Assembly: GCF_001659605.2 (NCBI RefSeq)
Contig: NC_035171.2
Span: 7,979,873-8,043,872 of the forward strand
Reading direction: 5' to 3'
Source of the DNA: Manihot esculenta
Lineage: Eukaryota > Streptophyta > Magnoliopsida > Malpighiales > Euphorbiaceae
DNA: 64,000 nt
Shown here: piece after piece, positions 32,079-44,440 of the stretch
How the letters are laid out: each line of letters starts with the position of its first letter
How positions within the stretch are numbered: the stretch's first letter is position 1
The notes under the pieces: model-generated
What the model saw: the letters and a program-made list of their open reading frames with translations, nothing else
Database searches by the model: none
What the model was told of the DNA's origin: nothing
Made by a program: the position numbers and the translations under genes

Positions 32079-35000
32079 TTCTCTTCCCCTTAAGAACATT
32101 CATCCCCGAATGTTCCTCAAACAACTAAACACACAAAGGAGGGAGAACTAACCTTAAAACATATATGGATATTGCTGGAGCATAGACTCCCGTGTCTCCC
32201 AGGTGCACTCTTCTAGGTTGTGGTGGTTCCACAGGACTTTCACCATCGGAATTTCCTTGTTCCTCAGCTTTCTGATCTGTGTGTCCAAGATCTGCACTGG
32301 CTGCTCTACATAGGTGAGATTTCCAAGAATCTCTACATCAGGCTCACTAAGAATCTTACTCGAATCGGACACAAAATTCCTCAACATAGAAACATGGAAT
32401 ACCGGGTGAATTTTCTCCATAGAAGCAGGTAAATCCAGCTTGTACGACACATTCCCGATCTTCTGCAAGATCTCAATGGGACCAATGTACCGTGGAGCTA
32501 GTTTACCCTTCTTCCCAAACCGAACCACTCCCTTCATTGGAGACACCTTCAGCAAAACCATATCCCCCTCCTGAAACTCTATTTGCTTCCTGCGGATATC
32601 TGTATAGCTCTTCTGTCTGCTCACAGCAGTTCTGATCCTTTCTCTGATAAGGGGCACTAGCCTGCTGGTGATTTCTACTAGTTCAGGCCCTGCAAGAGCC
32701 TTCTCTCCCACTTCTTCCCAGCAAACAGGAGATCTACATTTCCTTCCATATAGAGCTTTATAAGGAGCCATCCCGATGCTAGCATGATGGCTGTTATTGT
32801 AGGCAAACTCCATCAAAGGTAGATGTTGCTTCCAAGAACCGCCAAAGTCTAACACACACATCCTGAGCATATCTTCTATAGTCTGGATGGTCCTCTCTGA
32901 CTGTCCGTCAGTCTGTGGATGGAAAGCAGTGCTAAAATCCAACCTTGTGCCCATAGCTCCCTGCAGACTCCGCTAAAACCTGGAGGTGAACTGAGGTCCT
33001 CTGTCTGACACTATAGACACGGGAACCCCATGCAACCTTACTATCTCCTCCATATAGACCTGTGCTAACTTATCCACAGAATAGTTACTCCTGACAGGGA
33101 TGAAGTGAGCAGATTTAGTCAGTCTATCCACAATCACCCATATGGAGTCTATCCTGTTGGACGCTGCCGGTAACCCCACTACAAAATCCATAGCTATGTT
33201 TTCCCATTTCCACTCTGGAATCGGCAGTGCATTAAGCATTCCAGCCGGCTTCTGATGTTCTAGTTTCACCCTTTGGCAAACCTCATAGGCGGACACAAAC
33301 TGTGCCACTTCTCTCTTCATAGATGGCCACCAATACACTCTCTTCAGATCTTGACACATCTTGGTGGCTCCAGGGTGAACACTGTACCTAGCATTATGAG
33401 CTTCCCTCATAATGCCCTCCTTCAAACTGCTGTCATCTGGTACACATAGTCTATTCCCGAGGCGGAGGATCCCTTGGCTGTCAAATCTGAACTCTGCACT
33501 GTTGCCTAACTGAATAGTCTTGGCAATCTTCACTAACTCAGGGTCCTCATGCTGTTTCTGAGCCACCTGCTCTAGAAATACGGGTGTTACTCTCATCTGT
33601 GCTATCAAAGCACCAGTACCTGATAACTCCAACTGTAGCCCTTCATCAATGAGCCTATAAAACTCCATCACCACTGGTCTCCTCTCTGCTGCTATATGGG
33701 ATAAACTGCCAAGTGATTTCCGGCTTAGGGCGTCTGCCACAACATTCGTCTTACCCGGATGGTACTGGATCTTGCAATCATAGTCACTGAGCAGTTCAAC
33801 CCATCTTCTTTGCCTCAAGTTTAGCTCCCTCTGACTCAAGATGTACTGTAAAATCTTATGATCTGTGAAGATCTCGCATTTAACCCCATAAAGGTAATGC
33901 CTCCACATCTTGAGTGCAAAGATAACTGCTGCCATCTCCAGGTCATGTGTGGGGTAATTCAACTCGTACTTCTTCAACTGTCTAGAAGCATAAGCAATCA
34001 CCCTGTCATTTTTCATCAACACACAACCCAGTCCCACCCGGGACGCATCGCAGAAGACTGTGAAGTCCTCACCACTGACAGGCAGAGCTAACACTGGTGC
34101 TGAAGTTAACCTCTTATTGAGCTCTTCAAAGCTCTCCTCACACTGATCTGACCATATAAACTTTTGATTCTTCTTGGTTAGTCTGGTCATAGGAGCAGCT
34201 ATCTTCGAGAAGTCCTGTACGAACCTCCTGTAGTAACCCGCCAAACCCAAAAAGCTTTTAATCTCTGTCACTGTAGTGGGTCTGGGCCAGTTAGCTACAA
34301 CCTCTATCTTCTTGGGGTCTACCTCTATGTCCTCTGCTGACACTACATGCCCCAAGAATGAAATGCTCCTTAGCCAGAACTCACACTTAGAGAACTTGGC
34401 ATACAAGCCATGCTCTCTCAAGGTCTGCAGAACTGTCCTCAGATGCTGGGCATGCTCCTCTGCATCTCTGGAGTACACTAGGATATCATCAATAAAGACA
34501 ATAATGAAGTGATCCAGATACTCTCTGAACACTCTGTTCATGAGATCCATGAATGCTGCAGGGGCATTAGTCAACCCGAACGGCATTACCAGGAACTCAT
34601 AATGCCCATATCTTGTCCTGGAAGCTGTCTTTGGCACATTCTCTTCCCTGACTCTCAGCTAGTGGTACTCGGATCTCAGATCTATCCTAGAAAAACAACC
34701 TGCTCCAGCTAGCTGGTCAAATAGATCATTGATCCTAGGCAGGGGATACTTATTCTTAGTAGTGACCTTGTTCAACTGCCTGTAGTAGATACAAAGTCTA
34801 AGGGATCCATCCTTCTTTCTGACAAACAGCACTGGAGCACCCCAAGGTGAGGTACTAGGCCGGATGAAACTCTTATCTACCAACTCCTGTAACTGCTCTT
34901 TCAGCTCCTTTAACTCTGCTGGTGCCATCCTGTAGGGAGGAATAGAGATCGGTCTAGTACTAGGCAACAACTCTATCTCAAACTCTATCTCCCTATCAGG

Positions 35001-35497
35001 TGGTAGTCCTGGAAGCTCGTCTGGGAACACGTCTGGAAACTCTCTGACTACTGGTACTGAAGCTGGTTCCCTAACCTGACTGTCTAGCTCCCTCACATGA
35101 GATAGAAACCCCTGACATCCCCTCCTAAGCAACCTGCGAGCCTGAAGGGCTGATATCAAACCCTTAGGTGTCCCTCTCCTATCTCCTCTGAAGACACACT
35201 CTGACCCATCCAGATCTCTGAGACTAACTACCTTGCCTCTGCAGTCCAAGGTAGCACCATATGTAGATAGCCAATCCATCCCTAGAATGACGTTAAAATC
35301 TGTCAAATCTAGAACTACAAGGTCAGCTGGAAGGCATCTACCCTCTATGAACACTGGACTGAACCGGCAGACTGACTCTGCCACTGATGGGTCGCACTTG
35401 GGTCCACTGACCCAGAGAGGACACTCTAACTCTGAGACTATCTGACCCAACCTCTCTACGGCTCTAGAAGTAATGAAGGAATGAGAAGCACCGGGGT
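32079..35497 (-). mobile_element. Tek2: internal region of a second Tekay-like copy, 5' part missing
   Basis: Begins (element 3' end) with the polypurine tract and hairpin, then carries chromodomain, integrase, RNase H, RT and part of the protease. It is cut inside the protease catalytic codon by Tek3. Gag, primer site and its own 5' LTR are gone, although they should lie beyond Tek3. Confidence 0.85.
32154..35497 (-). pseudogene. Tek2 partial pol (protease to chromodomain), broken
   Basis: Very similar to Tek1. Starts within the protease ([17 protein letters not shown]); then RT ([11 protein letters not shown]), RNase H, integrase HHCC and DDE core ([25 protein letters not shown]) and a complete chromodomain ([18 protein letters not shown]...QYPYMF). 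Two nonsense changes relative to the sister copies: TAG at 34659-34661 (YH-stop-LRV, from CAG) and TAG at 32973-32975 (from TGG). No frameshift, so it was less decayed than Tek1 when interrupted. Confidence 0.88.
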
Positions 35498-37709
35498 TGT
35501 AACGACCCGGAAATCCGACCCGTTACCGACGCTAGGATCCATATCGGCTTAAGGCCGCCGGGACCCGTAGCAAGCCTACATACCTCCTGTAAACCTGTGA
35601 AATCCCATACATAACAACATATAAATGATCTGTAAAAAATTTTCTTTTTCTCTTATCCAAGCAAAACCTGTACATGCACAAGATCATACATAAACCCCAC
35701 ACTGGAGTCCTCATCAAATACTCCAATGGGGTATCATCATCATACATATCAGCTTGGATAATCATGGTCATTAACATCATTACTCATTAAACACTCTGTA
35801 CATAATGGGGATTCACACACCTCTAGGTCAAGCACTACTATAATCCTCAATACATCATCAAATCATTCATTACATTACATGGTCATAAATACTCGTTACA
35901 TCATGTTCATGTCCACTACTATCTATTACAACATACATGACTTAACTTCACTCTAGCCGACTTCCTGATCTATCCTGTACCTGCAACTCTGAGGATAAAG
36001 GGAGTGGGGTGAGCTACTAGAGCCCAGTGAGTAGAATAATAAAACATCAATTTAAATCATGCTTTCATGTATGCGCCATAACACAAACATTTCACAACAA
36101 GGATGAACTTGTCACCATTTAGCCCCTATCTTTCTTACTTATACATGCCGGGGGCGTAGAGCCGTAGCAGGCACACCCGGACTCCCATAATCCGTCATAG
36201 TGCCAGGGGCGTAGAGCCGTAGCAGGCACACCTGGACTCACATAGGCTATCATGACATACAAGGGCTAATGGATCATTCAACATTCATCCACATCAACAA
36301 CAAAGTATGCAATGCAACATATTCGTGAATTCTAATGCAAACAACCTAATATATCTCATGGCATTCATGATGCGTGAATCATGCTAAAACATTTCATTAA
36401 TTTGCTTTAAAACTTAAAGTTTATTCCACTCACCTCTGGCTAGCTCTGAAGAGACTCTGAAGCAGCTGGCTCACTGCTGGGGGTCTTGGTTCCTCGGGTC
36501 CGAACCTACACAGATGGACTCAAATGAGGGACCAAACATACATGAATATGACTCTAAAATACTCCCCAAAAACCCCCTAAAACATCCTGAAAACATCACA
36601 TGAAAACATGCAAGAAATGGCTGAACAGGGCACTTTCGGCGGCAGGTTCGGCAGCCGAAAGTCCCTCTGCAGCCGAAAGTCATGCAGGTTCGGCAGCACT
36701 TTCGGCGGCCGAACCTCCCAGACAGAGACGAAACTTGAGTTTCGGGGGCAGGCTTCGGCAGCCGAAACTGCCTCCACAAGGGGGTTCGGCGGCCGAAAGT
36801 CACTTCGGCGGCCGAACCTGAGTTTCTGCCGAAGGGCAGAAACTTGGCTCCCTTGTGTCCACAGCCTCCAAAACGCCTCAAAACATGCATAAACTTGTTT
36901 CTACACATGCATACACATCATACATCACACCTAGGGGTCTCAAACTATAATATACCCCAACTACAACACTTCAAACAACACATTACCAACATACATTGTT
37001 CAAATCACAACATAAACCCATAAACCTAACAACAAGCCTAAACATGCATTCTACCCCATCAACTTGCATAAAACTTTCATAAAACATAAAAGAAGCATAG
37101 ATCGAAGCTTACCTCTTGAAGATCGAGAGGAAGAACGACCCTAGCTCGGAAAATGGAGGGATTTAGCTCCAAGACTTCCAAGCTCCAAACTTGCTTAAAA
37201 ACACTCAAAAACTTTTGTGGAACCTTAAAACTCAAAGAAAATGGTGGGGATTGAAGGAAAAACACAAGATTTGGGAGAGGGAGGTCGGAAGCTTGCTGTG
37301 GCTGAAAATGGGAGAAAACTCTCCCATTTCGGCTAAGTGCCCCTTTTTATAGGTGGCTGGCCAGGCCACGTTCGGGGGCCGAAAGTGCCTCCGCATGCAT
37401 GCAAGGTTCGGCGGCCGAACTTGGAGTTCGGCGGCCGAACCTGCATTTCCCTCACTCAAAATTTTCGGGCGCCTAAAGTCCCTCCGAAAGCATGCATGTT
37501 CGGCGGCCGAACTTCGGAGTTCGGCGGCCGAACCTGGGTTTTCCTCCAAAGATTTTTCATGCAAAAACTCATTTAATTTCTTACTTAAAAACATGAAATA
37601 CATGAAAACATTTCATAAAATCATAGTTTTACCCTTCTAGAGGTTTCCGACATCCGAGGTCCCACCGGACGGTAGGGATTCCGATACCGGAGTCTAGCCG
37701 GGTATTACA
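35498..37709 (-). repeat. Tek3 3' LTR
   Basis: 2212 bp, TGTAACGACC...GGGTATTACA. Contains a duplicated block GGGGCGTAGAGCCGTAGCAG (about 36150 and 36206), palindrome clusters TTCGGCGGCCGAA at about 36635-36825 and 37370-37540, and a TATA motif at 37344-37351. Confidence 0.92.
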
Positions 37710-37842
37710 TTCTCCCCCCCTTAAGAACATTCGTCCCCGAATGTTCCTCAACTAACATACAAAGCATAGCATCAATCATAACATACAACATAGCATACAA
37801 TATATATCATACATGCAACACATAGAACAACTAACACTCACC
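37710..37842 (-). promoter_or_regulatory. Tek3 polypurine tract, hairpin and 3' untranslated region
   Basis: TTAAGGGGGGGAGA-type purine tract on the element strand next to the LTR, then the perfect hairpin GAACATTCG/CGAATGTTC (37725-37746), then a short non-coding stretch up to the chromodomain stop codon. Confidence 0.75.
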
Positions 37843-40800
37843 TCAAAACAGATGTGGGTATTGCTGGAGCATGGACTCCCGTGTCTCCCAGGTGCATTCT
37901 TCAATATTGTGGTGGTTCCAAAGGACTTTCACCATCGGGATTTCCTTGTTCCTCAGCTTTCTGATCTGAGTGTCTAGGATCCGCACTGGCTGTTCTACAT
38001 AGGTGAGATCCTCATGGATCTCCATATCAGGCTCACTAAGAACCTTTCCAGGATCCGACACGAACTTCCGTAACAGAGAAACATGGAAAACCGGATGGAT
38101 TCTCTCCATCGAAGCAGGCAAGTCTAGCTTGTACGACACATTACCGACCCTCTGAAGCACCTCGAAAGGACCGATGTACCGTGGAGCTAACTTACCCTTC
38201 TTCCCGAACCGAACCACTCCTTTCATAGGAGACACCTTGAGCAAAACCAAATCCCCCTCCTGAAACTCTAGCTGTCTTCTGCGGATATCTGCATAACTCT
38301 TCTGCCGACTAGCAGCAGTCTTGATCCTCTCTCTGATTATGGGTACCACCCTGCTGGTAAGCTCTACTAACTCCGGACCCGCAAGAGTCCTCTCTCCTAC
38401 TTCCTCCCAGCAGATAGGTGATCTGCACTTTCTCCCATACAAAGCTTCATATGGAGCCATCCCTATGCTAGCATGATAGCTGTTATTGTAGGCAAACTCC
38501 ACCAAAGGTAGATGCTGCCTCCAACCCAAAATCTAGCACACACATTCTGAGCATATCCTCTATTGTTTGGATGGTCCTCTCTGACTGTCCGTCTGTCTGT
38601 GGGTGGAAGGCAGTACTGAAGTCTAATCTGGTACCCATAGCGTTCTGCAGACTCCGCCAAAACCTGGAGGTGAACTGGGGCCCTCTATCTGACACTATAG
38701 ATACCGGGACCCCATGCAGTCTAACAATCTCATCTACGTACACCTGCGCCAACTTGTCCACAGAGTAACCACTCCTGACAGGGATGAAGTGAGCAGATTT
38801 GGTGAGTCTGTCCACAATCACCCATATGGAGTCCAATCTGTTGGACGTCGCCGGTAACCCCACTACGAAGTCCATAGCTATATTCTCCCATTTCCACTCT
38901 GGAATCGGTAGTGGATTCAACATTCCAGCCGGCTTCTGATGCTCTAGTTTCACCCTCTGACACACATCGCAGGCTGACACGAACAGTGCCACGTCCTTCT
39001 TCATAGCTGGCCACCAATACACTCTCTTCAGATCCTGATACATCTTGGTGGCTCCAGGGTGAACACTATACCTGGTATTATGGGCTTCCCCCATAATATC
39101 TCCCTTCAGACCAATGTCATCTGGCACACATAATCTGTTCCCGTAGCGGAGGATCCCCTTATCATCAAACTTGAACTCATTACTCTGGCCTGATTGAACC
39201 GTTCTGGCTATCCTGACCAACTCTGGGTCCTCATGCTGTTTCTGAGCTACCTGCTCCAGAAACACGGGTGTCACTCTCATCTGAGCCACTAAGGCACCTG
39301 TGCCAGACAACTCCAACTGTAATCCCTCACTCATAAGTCTGTGGAACTCCTTCACCACCGGCCTCCTCTCTGCTGAAATGTGGGATAGACTGCCGAGTGA
39401 TTTCCGGCTTAGGGCGTCTGCCACAACATTCGCCTTACCCGGATGGTACTGAATCTTGCAATCATAGTCACTCAACAGCTCTACCCATCTCCTCTACCTC
39501 AAGTTCAGTTCTCTCTGACTCAGGATGTACTGCAGGCTCTTATGATCTGTGAAGATCTCACACTTTACCCCATAAAGGTAATGCCTCCACATCTTGAGTG
39601 CAAAGATCACTGTTGCCATCTCTAGGTCATGTGTGGGGTAATTCAGCTCATGCTTCTTCAGCTGCCTAGAAGCATAAGCGATCACCCTCTCATTTTGCAT
39701 TAGCACACAACCCAGTCCCACACGGGACGCATCACAATATACTGAGAAGTCATCATCACTTTTTGGCAGAGCTAACACCGGTGCTGAAGTCAACCTCCTC
39801 TTAAGCTCCTCAAAGCTTTCCTCACACTGATCGGTCCATATGAACTTCTGATTCTTCTTTGTCAATTTGGTCATAGGAGCAGCAATCTTTGAGAAGTCCT
39901 GAACGAACCTCCTGTAGTAACCTGCTAAACCCAGAAAACTCTTGATCTCGGTCACTGTGGTGGGTCTAGGCCAGTTAGCTACAGCCTCTACCTTCTTGGG
40001 GTCTACTTCAATACCCTGTTCTGACACAATGTGCCCCAAGAATGAAATGCTCCTAAGCCAAAACTCACACTTGGAGAACTTGGCATACAAGCCATGCTCT
40101 CTCAAGGTCTGCAAAACTGTCCTCAGGTGATGGGCATGCTCCTCTGCATTTCTGGAATACACTAAGATATCATCTATGAAGACAATAACGAAGTGATCCA
40201 GATACTGACTGAATACTCTGTTCATGAGGTCCATGAATGCTGCAGGGGCATTGGTCAACCCAAACGGCATCACAAGGAACTCATAGTGCCCATACCTGGT
40301 CCTGAAAGCTGTCTTCGGTACATCTTCATTCCTTATCCTCAACTGATGGTACCCTGATCTCAGATCTATTTTGGAGAAACAACCTGCTCCTGCTAGCTGG
40401 TCGAATAGATCGTCGATCCTCGGCAAAGGGTACTTGTTCTTGGTAGTGACCTTGTTCAACTGTCTGTAGTCGATACAAAGTCTGAGGGATCCATCCTTCT
40501 TCCTCACAAACAAAACCGGAGCACCCCAAGGTGAAGTACTCGGTCGGATGAAACCCTTATCTACCAGCTCTTGCAATTGTTCCTTCAGTTCTTTCAATTC
40601 AGCTGGTGCCATCCTGTAGGGGGGCATAGTGATCGGTCTGGTACCAGGCATTAATTCAATCTCGAACTCTATCTCCCTAGCAGGTGGTAACCCTGGCAGC
40701 TCGTCTGGGAAAACATCTAAGAACTCACTCACCACAGGCACTGAGGCGGGCTCTCTGACATGACTATCTAACTCCCTCACATGAGCTAGAAACCCCTGAC

Positions 40801-42823
40801 ATCCCCTCCTAAGCAACCTACGAGCCTGAAGAGCTGAGATCAGACCTCTAGGTGTACCCCTCTTGTCTCCTCTGAAGACGACCTCTGACCCATCCTGATC
40901 TCTGAATCTGACTACCTTGTCTCTACAGTCCAAGGTAGCACCATGGGTCGATAACCAATCCATCCCTAGAATGACGTCAAAATCTGTCAAATCTAGAACC
41001 ACGAGGTCGGCGGAAAGGCATCTTCCCTCTATGAAAACTGGACTACATTGGCAGACTGCCTCTGCCACTGACGGGTCACACCTGGGTCCACTGACCCATA
41101 GGGGACACTCTAACCCAGAGACCATCAATCCTACCCTCTCCACGACTCTCGGAGCAATAAAAGAATGAGATGCACCTGGGTCCATTAAGGCATACACATC
41201 AGAACAACCAATGATGAGATTACCTGCCACCACAGTGTTGGATGTGTTGGCCTCCTGCTGAGTCATAGTGAAGATCCGTGCCGGAGCTGATGGACCTTCA
41301 CCTCTGTATCCTGCTGATGAAGAGGCTGACCCTCTCCCTCTGCCTCTGCCACTGGCCTGTGTTGCGGCTGGAGCTACTGGCTGCACCACACTGCCGGAGG
41401 CTGTCTGCTGAGACGGTGCTGCAAAGGCTGCTCTAGGACAATCTCGAGCCAAATGACCCGCCTGTCCGCATCTGAAACATGTGTTTGTCCCTGCCAGACA
41501 TACTCCCTTGTGTGGTCTCCCACATCTTATACATGCTGTAACCTCTGCGCCAGAGCTTGAGCCACTGCCTAAACCCAGACCTGACTTGATCTTGTTCCAG
41601 AACTTATTCTTCTTAGATTTTCTGTGGCCTCTGTCCCACTTCTTACTGCCTGCAACTGCTGCACTCAGAGAAGAAGAGTCTAACCTTTCCCCACCTGGGG
41701 TCTTGGAACCAGAAGACTGTGCCACTGACTGTTTTACCTTCCCCTCAACGATAGCACTAGCCTCCATTCTCCTAGCCATATCCACTATGGCATGGAAACT
41801 CTCCCTCTCTGCTGACTGTATCAAAGAGGAATACCTGGAGTGCAGCCTCATAATATATCTCCTTGACTTCTTTTGATCTGTGTCCAAATTCTGCCCAGCA
41901 TATGGCAACAACTCCAGGAACCTGTCTGTGTACTCCTCCACACTCATCTGTTCAGTCTGCCTCAACTGTTCGAATTCTATCATCTTCTGCTCTCTAGAGC
42001 TCTCAGGGAAAGCCCATCCTGCAAACTCATTTGCGAACTCCTCCCAGGACATACTGTCCGCTCTCGGGTTCACATAGTTCTTAAACCAACCACGTGCCTT
42101 CTTGCACTCCAGTGTGAACCCAGCCATCTGAATGGCTCTACTGTCATCAGCCCCTATCTCATCTGTAATAGTCTTGACCCTGCTCAGATACTCAAATGGG
42201 TCATCGCCTGCTCTGTACTGAGGAGCACCCAACTTCATGTAATCGGTCATCTTGACCTTGCTCCCTCCAGATGAGGTAGGTTTGGGTACTTGTGTTTCCG
42301 GGACAGTAGGTACTGGTGGTGGTGGAGGTGCAACATCCCCTGGGGTAGGGTTTGCTGTACTGGTATAGGGAGGTGGAGGTGGGTACATGGGGTACTGAGA
42401 GTATGGTGGGTAGTAAGGTGGGTATGGCATATGTGGAGGATAAGGGCTAAAACTGGGGTAATCCGATGTACCTCCCATCGAATACCCTGGATGGTGTGAA
42501 TAGGGTGGGTAGTGATGTGGCTGGACATAACTCGAGGCCTGAGTGCCTCCTTCTGATTCTCCCATGCCCTCTTCCGGCATGCTCACACCGAGACTGCCAT
42601 CCCTCCTCTGATCTACTTCCATATCCTCAGACATTCCTCCCTGCACTGTTCCCCTTACTGATCTGCTTCTACCCAGATCCAAAGACCTTCTAGGGTCTCT
42701 AGCTACTCTGTCTCTGTTGGACCTACTGGACATTGCCCTAGGCAATGCTGAAGGACGGGCATCAGCGCCCTCGTCCTGAGGTGGCACTCCAGTCAATCGT
42801 GCAGATCGACGAGTTCCTCTCAT
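37843..42823 (-). pseudogene. Tek3 gag-pol, one nonsense and one frameshift away from open
   Basis: Starts [15 protein letters not shown]. Gag: Tyr/Pro-rich N-terminus, gag core ([17 protein letters not shown]), two knuckles ([27 protein letters not shown]). Protease [24 protein letters not shown]; RNase [13 protein letters not shown]; integrase HHCC and DDE ([13 protein letters not shown]); chromodomain ([14 protein letters not shown]...QYPHLF). All catalytic motifs are intact. Lesions: TAG at 39494-39496 where the sister copies read Gln (NLRQRRW), inside RNase H, and a 5-bp deletion near 38525 that shifts the frame in the integrase core. Seen directly by comparison with Tek1 and Tek2. Confidence 0.9.
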
Positions 42824-43093
42824 TCTATCTTCTGAAAAACAGCACATAGCATAAGCAATCATTAGCATCATATGGTTCATGTGGAAACACATGAACCCTC
42901 ATCACATACATAGCATCACATCATAGCATTTATGCACATGCATATCATCATGGCATATCATATCATCATATAGACAGGACTCTACATCCTATCCTAGTGG
43001 ACATGATTTTCCTAGTGTGCTTGACCTTCTAGAACATCTATGAGCCCGACACTCTAGGTCCGACCATATGAACCTAGGGCTCTGATACCACTC
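42824..43093 (-). promoter_or_regulatory. Tek3 leader with primer-binding site
   Basis: TGGTATCAGAGCC on the element strand (43078-43090), the initiator tRNA-Met type, then about 255 bp of leader rich in short CAT-containing repeats before the gag ATG. Confidence 0.85.
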
Positions 43094-44341
43094 TGTAACG
43101 ACCCGGAAATCCGACCCGTTACCGGCGCTAGGATCCAGATCGGCTTAAGGCCGCCGGGACCCGTAGCAAGCCTACATACCTCCTGTAAACCTGTGGAATC
43201 CCATACATAACAACATATACATGATCTGTAAAAATTTTTCCTTTCTCTTATCCAAGCAAAACCTGTGCATGCACAAAATCATACATAAACCCCACACTGG
43301 AGTCCTCATCAAATACTCCAATGGGGTATCATCATCATACATATCAGCTTGGATAATCATGGTCATTAACATCATTACTCATTAAACACTCTGTACATAA
43401 TGGGGATTCACACACCTCTAGGTCAAGCACTACTATAATCCTCAATACATCATCAAATCATTCATTACATTACATGGTCATAATACTCATTACATCATGT
43501 TCATGTCCACTACTATCTATTACAACATACATGACTTAACTTCACTCTAGCCGACTTCCTGATCTATCCTGTACCTGCAACTCTGGGGATAAAGGGAGTG
43601 GGGTGAGCTACTAGAGCCCAGTGAGCAGAATAATAAAACATCAATTTAAATCATGCTTTCATGTATGCGCCATAACACAAACATTTCACAACAAGGATGA
43701 ACTTGTCACCATTTAGCCCCTATCTTTCTTACTTATACATGCCGGGGGCGTAGAGCCGTAGCAGGCACACCCGGACTCCCATAATCAGTCATAGTGCCAG
43801 GGGCGTAGAGCCGTAGCAGGCACACCTGGACTCACATAGGCTATCATGACATACAAGGGCTAATGGATCATTCAACATTCATCCACATCAACAACAAAGT
43901 ATGCAATGCAACATATTCGTGAATTCTAATGCAAACAACCTAATATATCTCATGGCATTCATGATGCGTGAATCATGCTAAAACATTTCATTAATTTGCT
44001 TTAAAACTTAAAGTTTATTCCACTCACCTCTGGCTAGCTCTGAAGAGACTCTGAAGCAGCTGGCTCACTGCTGGGGGTCTCGGTTCCTCGGGTCCGAACC
44101 TACACAGGTGGACTCAAATGAGGGACCAAACATACATGAATATGACTCTAAAATACTCCCCAAAAACCCCCTAAAACATCCTGAAAACATCACATGAAAA
44201 CATGCAAGAAATGGCTGAACAGGGCACTTTCGGCGGCAGGTTCGGCGGCCGAAAGTCCCTCTGCAGCCGAAAGTCATGCAGGTTCGGCGGCACTTTCGGC
44301 GGCCGAACCTCCCAGACAGAGACGAAACTTGAGTTTCGGGG
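43094..44341 (-). repeat. Tek3 5' LTR, truncated
   Basis: 1248 bp matching the inner part of 35498-37709. It breaks after GAGTTTCGGGG where the complete copy reads on GGCAGGCTTCGG. About 960 bp, including the U3 promoter part with the TATA motif, are missing, so Tek3 has no promoter. Confidence 0.9.
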
Positions 44342-44440
44342 TCCTTTTACACTATTTTCTGCAAAATAATATTAAAAATAATAAGTTAAGCAAAAATCAT
44401 GTAAATATTTATCAATAATATTAATATAAAATGGACTAAA
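44342..44440 (-). other. AT-rich stub of the Tat-like element after the deletion junction
   Basis: AT-rich and unlike the flanking protease code. The protease frame runs into it after DKVIEHN, where AAG/GTGATA on the element strand is donor-like. It could be the start of a protease-RT intron as known in Ogre-type Tat elements, or simply unrelated DNA. Confidence 0.35.

Larger units (their letters stand above)
35498..44341 (-). mobile_element. Tek3: Tekay-like chromovirus of a second subfamily, inserted in Tek2
   Basis: 3' LTR 35498-37709, internal region with gag-pol, primer site, and a 5' LTR from 43094 that breaks off at 44341. The LTRs belong to a related but distinct subfamily (GACCCGGAAATCCGACCC at the edge against GACCCGAAAATCGGACC in Tek1). 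By eye the two LTRs differ at only a few positions over 1.2 kb, so Tek3 is younger than Tek1/Tek2. The target site would be GGGGT (35493-35497); its second copy was lost with the deleted end. Confidence 0.87.
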
